A DNA stretch of 64,000 nucleotides, taken from positions 1 through 64,000 of the forward strand of contig JAODTK010005681.1 in the NCBI GenBank assembly GCA_026419785.1, in the 5' to 3' direction. The notes beneath the pieces were generated by a model that saw only the letters and a program-made list of their open reading frames with translations, ran no database searches and was not told the DNA's origin. Origin of the DNA: Sclerodactyla briareus. Taxonomy: Eukaryota > Echinodermata > Holothuroidea > Dendrochirotida > Sclerodactylidae. Positions within the stretch are counted from its first letter, which is position 1, and each line of letters begins with the position of its first letter. The translations under genes and the position numbers were made by a program. Positions 57,750-64,000 of this stretch are shown piece by piece.

Positions 57750-60700
57750 ACTGTTGATTGTTCCCCAACACTGGCCTAAGCACTCACTTACTGGTGCCCA
57801 TCATTAGTTTAATCTTCCCCAGTGTTCCAGTTCTTTCCCTACACGGTCTATAACGAACACTCACTGACGGTTGCCCCTCCAGTATAATGATCCCCAGTGT
57901 TTCAGTTCTTTTCCCTACACTTGTCCTACAAACACGCAACTTACTGGTTTTGCCCCCTCTAGTATAATTTTCCCTAGTGTTTCATTGCGGTTTTCCCTCC
58001 ACAGGCCCATAAGCACTCTCGTGACTCTGGTTGCCCCTCCAGCAGTTTAACCTTCCCTAGTGGTTTCAGTTCGTTCCCTACATGGTCTACAAATCACTAG
58101 TGCTGGTTTGCCCTCCATTATAATCTTCCCCAGTGTTTCAGTTCTCTCTCTCCCCCTACACTGCCTATGAGCAAAGCACTGACTGGTTCCCCCTCCAGTA
58201 TATCTTCCCCAGTATTTCTTTCTTGTTCCCTACACTGGTCTATAAGCACTCACTTGACGCTTGCCCCTCCAGTAGTTGAATCTTCCCCAGTGTTCCAGTT
58301 CTTTCCCTACACTGGCCTACAAGCACTCAGGACTGGTTGCCCTCCATATAATTTTCCCCTGTTCCAGTGCTTTCCGCTACACTGGCCTACAGCACTCACT
58401 GACTGGTGTTGCCCTCCAGTAGTTTAAACTTCCCCATGTTTCAGTTCTGTTTCCCTACACTGGCCTACAAGCACAGCACAACCGGTTCCCCTCCAGTAGT
58501 TTAATCTTCCCCAGTGTTCCCGTGCTGGTTCCTACACTGGCCTACAAGCAGTCAGTGACTGTTGCCCTCCATTATACTCGTCCCCAGTGTTCCTTTTGTT
58601 CCTCCACTAGCCTACAAGCACTCAGTGACTGGTGCCCCTCCATATACTCTCCCATTGTTTCAGTCCTGTTTCCCTACACTGGCCTTACAAATCACTCAGG
58701 AACTGGTGGCTCCCTCCCATATAATCGTTCCCCGTGTTCCTTTTTCTGTTCCCTACGCTGGCCTACAAGCACTCACTGACTGGTCCCCTCCAGTATTAAT
58801 TTCCCAGTTTTCCAGTTCTGTTCCCTACACTGCCTACAAGCACTCACTGACGGTTGCCCTCCAGTATAATTTTGCCCTAGTGTTTCAATGTCTGTTCCCT
58901 ACACTGGTCTCTAAGCATCACTGACTGCTTGTCCCTCCATAAGTGAATCTTTCCCAGTGTGTCCAGTTCTTCCCTACACTGGCCTACAAGCACCAGTTAC
59001 TGGTTGCCCTCCAGTATAATTCACCAGTGTTCCAGTTCTGTTCCCTACACCGGCCGACAAGCACTCACTGGCCGGGTTTGCCCCTCCAGTAGTTTAATCT
59101 GCCCCAGTGCTTCAGTTCTGTTCCCTACACGGGCCTACAAGCACTCACAGACTGGTTGCCCCGCCCAGTATTTTAATCTTCCCCAGTGTTCCAGTTCTTT
59201 CCCTACACGGGCGCTACAAGCACTCATGTCTGGTTGCCCCCTCCGGAAGTCTCCTTCCCCAGTGTTTTCCATCTGTTCCCACACTGGCCTACAAGCACGC
59301 AAGTGACTGTTTCCCCTCCAGTATAATCTTCCCCAGTGCTTCAGTTCTGTTCCCTACACCGGCCTACAGCACTCATGACTGGTGGCTCCTCCCAGTATAA
59401 TCTTCCCCTTGTTCCAGTTCTGTTCCCTACGCTGTGCCTACAAGCATCAGTGACCTGGTTGCCCTCCAGGAATAATCTTCCCTTCCCCAGTGTTTTCAGT
59501 TTCCGTTCCCTACACTGGCCTAGCAAGCCTCACTGACTGGTTGCCCCTCCAGTATAATCTTCCCCAGTGTTTCAGTTCTTTTCCCTACACTGGCCTACAA
59601 GCACTCACTGACTAGTTTGCCCCCTCCAGTAGTTTTAAATCCTCCCCAGTGTTCCAGTTCTTTCCCTACACTGGCCTACAAGCATCAGTGACTGGTTTTC
59701 CCCTCCAGTATAATCTTCCCCAGTGTCCAGTTCTGTTCCCTAACGGCCTACAAGCCCTCATTACTGGTTGCCCGCCGCTCCATCATAATCTTTCCCCGTG
59801 GTTTCAATTCTTCTTCCCTACACTGTCCTACACAGCACTCACTGACTGTTTGCCCCCCCTAAGTTTAAATATTCCCCCAGTGTTCCCATTCTGTTCCTAC
59901 ACTGGCCGACAAGCACTCACTGACCTGGTTGCCCCTCCAGTATAATTTTTCCCTAGTGTTTTCATTCTGTTCCCTACACTGGCCTTAAAAGCACTCAGTG
60001 ACTGTTGCCCCTCCATTATTTAAAACCTTCCCTATTGTTCAGTTCTGGTCCCTACACTGGTCTACACCCTCAGTTACTGGTTGCCCCTCCATTATAATCT
60101 TCCCCAGTGTTTCATTTCCCTCCCCTAACACTGGCCTACGACAATCACGACTGGTTCCCCCTTCGCCAGTATAATCTTCCCCAGTGTTTCAGTTCTGTTC
60201 CCTACACTGGTCTACCAGACTCACTGACGTGGTTCCCTCCAGTAGTTGAATCTTTCCCACTGTTCCAGTCCTTTTTCCCTACACTGGCCACAACACTCGA
60301 CTGGTTGCCCCTCCAATATAATTTTCCCCAGTTTTCCAGTTCTTTCCCTACACTGGCCCTACAAGCACTCACTGTGACTGGTTGCCCCTCCAGTATTTAA
60401 ACTTCCCAGTGGTTCAGTTCGTGTCCCTACACTGGCCTAACAAGCCTCAACTGACTGGTTGTCCTCCAGTAGTTTTAAATTCCCTATTGTTCCAGTTCTG
60501 TTCCCTACACTGGCCTACAAGCACTCAGTGACTTGTTGCCCCTCCATTAGTTTAATCTTCCCCAGTGTTTCAGTTTGGTTCCCTACATGGCCAACAAGCA
60601 ACTCAGTGACTGGTTGCCCCTCCATATATCTTCCCCAGTGTTTCAGTTCTGTTCCCGCACTGGCCTAACAACACTCACTGACCTGGGTTGCCCCCCATAT

Positions 60701-63700
60701 AATCTTCCCCATTGTTTCAGTTCTGTTCCCTACACCGGCTACAAGCACTCACGACTGGTTGCCCCCTCCCCCCCCAAAAATTATAATCTTCCCCAGTGTT
60801 TCATTTCTGTTCCCTAATCACTGGGCCTACAAGCACTACACGACTAGTTTTTGCCCCTCAAGTAGTTTAATCTTCCCCAGTGTTCCATTTGTTCCCTACA
60901 CTGCCTACAACACTCAGTGACTGTTGCCCGTCCATTATAATCTTCCCCAGTGTTCCACTTCTGTTCCCTACACTGGCCTACAAGCACTCAGTGACTGTTT
61001 GCCCCTCCAGTAAAATCTTCCCCAGTGTTTCATTTCTCACCTACACTGGCCTACAAGCACTCATGCCTGGTTGCCCCTCCAGTATAATATTCCCCAGTGT
61101 TCCAGTTCTTTCCTAGTCACTGGCCCTACAAGCAGACGCACTGACGGTTGCCCCTCCATATAATCTCTTCCCTATTGTTTCAATTCTGTCCCTACTACAA
61201 ACTGTCTATAAGCACTCACTGTACTGCTTGCCCCTCCAGTAGTTGAATCTTTCCCCGTTTCCAGTTCTGTTCCCTACACCGGCCTACCAGCACTCTAGTG
61301 ACTGGTTGCCCCTCCAGTATTTAATTTTCCCCAGTGTTTTTCCGTTCTTTTTCCCTACACTGGCCAACAAGCACTCACTGATGGTTCCCCTCCAGTAATA
61401 TTTTCCCAGTGTTCCGTTCTGTTCCCTACACTGGCCTACAAGACTCACTGCTGGTTTTGCCCCTCCAGTAAGTGTAAACTTTCCCCAGTGTTTTTAAGTT
61501 TCTGTTTTCCCTACCCTGGCCTACAAGCACTCACAGACTGTTGCCCCTCCAGTAGTTTTATCTTCACCAGTGTTCCAGTTCTGTTCCCTACACGGCCTAC
61601 AAGCACTCAGTGACTGGGTTGCCCCTCCAGTATAATCCTTCCCAGTGTTCCAGTTCCTGTTTCCCTACACGGCCTAGCAAGCACTCAGTGACTGGTTGCC
61701 CCTCCAGTAATATCTTCCCATTGTTTCAGTTCTGTTTCCCTACACTGGCCTACAAGCACTCAGTGACTGGTGGCTCCTCCAGTATAATATCTTCCCCCAT
61801 TGTTCCAGTTCTGTTTCCCTACGCTGGCCTACAAGCACTCAGTGAGGTGCCCCTCCAGTATAATCTTCCTTCCCCAGTGTTTCAGTTCCGTTCCCTACAC
61901 TGGCCTAAAGCACTCACTTGACGGTGCCCCTCCCGTATAAGCTTCCCCAGTGTTTCAGGTTCTGTTCCTACACGGGACACAAGCCCTCACGGACTAATTG
62001 CCCCTCCCGTAGTTTAATCTTCCCCAGTGTTTCAATTCTGTTCCCTACACTGGCCTACAAGCCCTCAGTTGACTGGTTGCCCCTCCAGTAAATAATCTCC
62101 CCTTCCCCAGTGTCAGTTCGTTCCCCCTACACTGGCCTAAAGCACTCAGGGGCTGGTTTCCCCCTCCATTATAATCTTCCCCAGTGTTTCAATTCTGCTC
62201 CCTACACTGGCCGACACGCCTCACTGACTGGTTGCCCCTCCAGTAGTTTAATATTCCCCATTGTTCCAGTTCTGTTCCCTACACCGGCCTACAAGCACTC
62301 ACTGACCTGTTGCCCCTCCAGTATATTTTCCCCTATTGTTTTCAATTCTGTTTCCCTACACTGGCCTATGCACTCAGTGACTGTTGCCCCTCCCAGTCGT
62401 TTAACCTTCCCTAGTGCTTCAGTCTGTTCCCTACACTGGTTCAACAAGCACTCAGTGACTGGTTGCCCCTCCGTATCAATCTTCCCCAGGTTTCAGTTCT
62501 CTCCTACACGGCCTACGAGCCAATCACTGACTGGTTCCCCCCCAACCTCCAGTATAATCTTCCATTTTTTCAGTTCTTTCCTACACTGGTCCTACAAGCA
62601 CTCACTGACTGGGTTGCCCCTTCAGTAGTTCAATCTTTCACCAGTGTTCCAGTTCTGTTCCCTGCACTGCCTACAGCACACAGTGACTGTTGTCCCTCCA
62701 TATAATTTTCCCCAGTGTTCCAGTTCTTTCCCTACACGGCCTACAAGCACTCACTGACTGGTGCCCCCCCATAGTTTAATCTCCCCAGTGTTTCAGTTCT
62801 GTTCCCTACACCGGCCTACAAGCACTCACTGACTGGTTGTCCCTCCCGTAGTTTTAAGCTTCCCTAGTGTTCCAGTTCTGTTCCCTACACCGGCCTACAA
62901 GCACTCATTGACTGGTTGCCCCTCCAGTATAATCTTCCCCAGTGTTCCAGTTCTTTCCCTACACTGTCCTACATGCACTCAGTGACTGGTTCCCCTCCAG
63001 TAGTTTAATTCCCCATGTTTTCAGTTGGTTCCCACACGGCTCTCAAAGCACTCATGACTGGTTGCCCCTCCAGTATAATCTCCCCGTGTTTTCATTCTGT
63101 TCCCCTACACTGCCTACAGCACTCACTGACTGGTTGCCCGCCTTCCCAGTATAATCGTCCCCCCCCGTGTTTCAGTTCCTGCTCCCTACACTGGCCTACA
63201 ATCACTCACTGACTAGTTGCCCCTTCCAGTATTTCATCTTCCCCAGTGGTTCCCAGTTCCTGAATTTCCCATACACTGGCCTACGGCACGCATTACTGTT
63301 GCCCCCTCTGCAGTATAATCCCCCAGTGTTCGCAGTTCTGTCCCTAACTGGCCTACAATCACTCACTTACTGGTTACCCACCCCTCCATGTAATCTTTTC
63401 CCCAGTGTTTTCAATTCTTCTCTCCCTACACTGGCCTACAAGCACTCAGTTACTGGTTGCCCCCTCCAGTAGTTAATATTCCCCAGTGTTTTCCATTCTG
63501 TTCCCGACACTAGGCCACAAGCACTCACTGACTGTTAGCCCCTCCATATAATTTTCCCCATGTTTCCAAGTTCTGTGCCCTACACTTGCCTACAATCACT
63601 CACTGACTGGTTGCCCCTCCAGTAGTTTAACTTCCCCTTGTTTTAAGAGTTCTGTTCCCTACACTGGCCTACAAGCAGTCACGACTGGTTGCCCCTCCCG

Positions 63701-64000
63701 TAGTTTAATCTTCCCCAGTGTTTCCGTTCTGTCCCTACACTGGCCCTACAAGCACTCAGTGACTGGTTGCCCCTCCATATAATCTCCCCATGTTCCAGTT
63801 CTGTTGCCTACACTGGCCTACAAGCACTCATGAGGGTGGCCTCCTCCAGTATAATCTTCCCCAGTATTTCAGTTCTGTTCCCTACACCGGCCTCCAAGCA
63901 CTCATGACGGGTGGGCTCCTCCAGTATATCTTCCCCAGTGTTCCCAGGTCTGTTTTTCCCTACGCTGGCCTACAGCACTCAGTGACTGGTTCCCCTCCCA
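57750..64000 (+). repeat. Minisatellite, 75/78-bp unit, >6.2 kb
   Basis: Head-to-tail units run through 'cagtgttccagttctgttcc', 'ctacactggcctacaagcac', 'tcactgactggttgcccctc' and then either 'cagtataatcttccc' (75-bp form) or 'cagtagtttaatcttccc' (78-bp form). By length there are roughly 80 units; the array continues past the window end. Common unit variants are cactcac/cactcag and gtgttcc/gtgtttc. Indels of 1-2 bases occur in most units. In plus frame 2 of the unit there is no stop in either form (SVPVLFPTLAYKHS.. then TGCPSSIIFP or TGCPSSSLIFP), whereas the other frames and the minus strand have stops. Confidence 0.93.

Noticed and set aside
58167..63472. Many 60-170 codon frames in the terminal region as separate genes
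   Set aside because: They are pieces of one minisatellite in shifting frames; handled as a single repeat.
1..64000. CRISPR array, bacterial operon or phage content
   Set aside because: The tandem repeats lack uniform spacers, and the intron structure, tRNA-SINEs and LINEs mark the DNA as animal nuclear.

Overview
The window is nuclear DNA of an animal. Coding sequence is split into short exons by multi-kilobase introns, tRNA-derived SINEs, non-LTR retrotransposon remnants and TIR elements are common, and no bacterial-style gene density is present. The repeat style (long runs of 'gacctctggtgacctc'-type low-complexity DNA, tRNA-headed SINEs, CR1/Jockey-like LINEs) suggests a marine invertebrate, perhaps an echinoderm or other deuterostome. 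This is inference and no marker fixes the taxon.

Two conserved genes can be recognised. On the + strand, about 4.57-14.46 kb holds the 3' half of a WDR46/UTP7 gene (small-subunit processome WD-repeat protein, BING4 C-terminal region): exons at 4569-4714, 5760-5859, 8077-8170, 9360-9447 and 10386-10536. The last three exons lie in a 3.95-kb unit that is repeated in tandem, giving second copies at 12030-12125, 13303-13389 and 14310-14456. On the - strand, about 28.5-54.9 kb holds at least six exons of an anoctamin most like ANO8/TMEM16H (54762-54889, 53718-53869, 52870-53063, 46522-46674, 31579-31698, 28536-28724). Its introns are full of transposable elements. Most of these exons have good splice sites but carry 1-2 bp frame slips against their families. 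Uncorrected assembly indels explain this more easily than decay of both genes.

Region by region: 0-4.5 kb is repeats (LINE endonuclease fragment, foldback-arm repeat, SINE). 4.5-14.6 kb is WDR46 with its tandem duplication. 15.4-21.1 kb is a second tandem duplication holding an unidentified two-exon candidate and two copies of a large repeat element. At 21.1-21.4 kb there is a TATA box and a likely first exon on the - strand. 21.4-28.5 kb is largely featureless apart from C-rich tracts and a diverged repeat. 28.5-54.9 kb is the anoctamin locus, with SINEs, an RTE-like LINE end, a TIR element, a CR1/Jockey-like LINE, a 2-kb repeat element with a microsatellite and hairpin end, a 2.2-kb inverted-repeat (foldback) element, and a 3-kb diverged repeat block. 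57.75-64 kb is a minisatellite of 75/78-bp units that runs off the window.

The most unusual items are the duplicated WDR46 3' exons, the interspersed element built of ~310-bp tandem units ending in a CA tract and a hairpin (architecture like pearl/HINE Helitron-derived elements), and the terminal minisatellite. Both of its unit lengths are multiples of three and one reading frame is open through both unit types.
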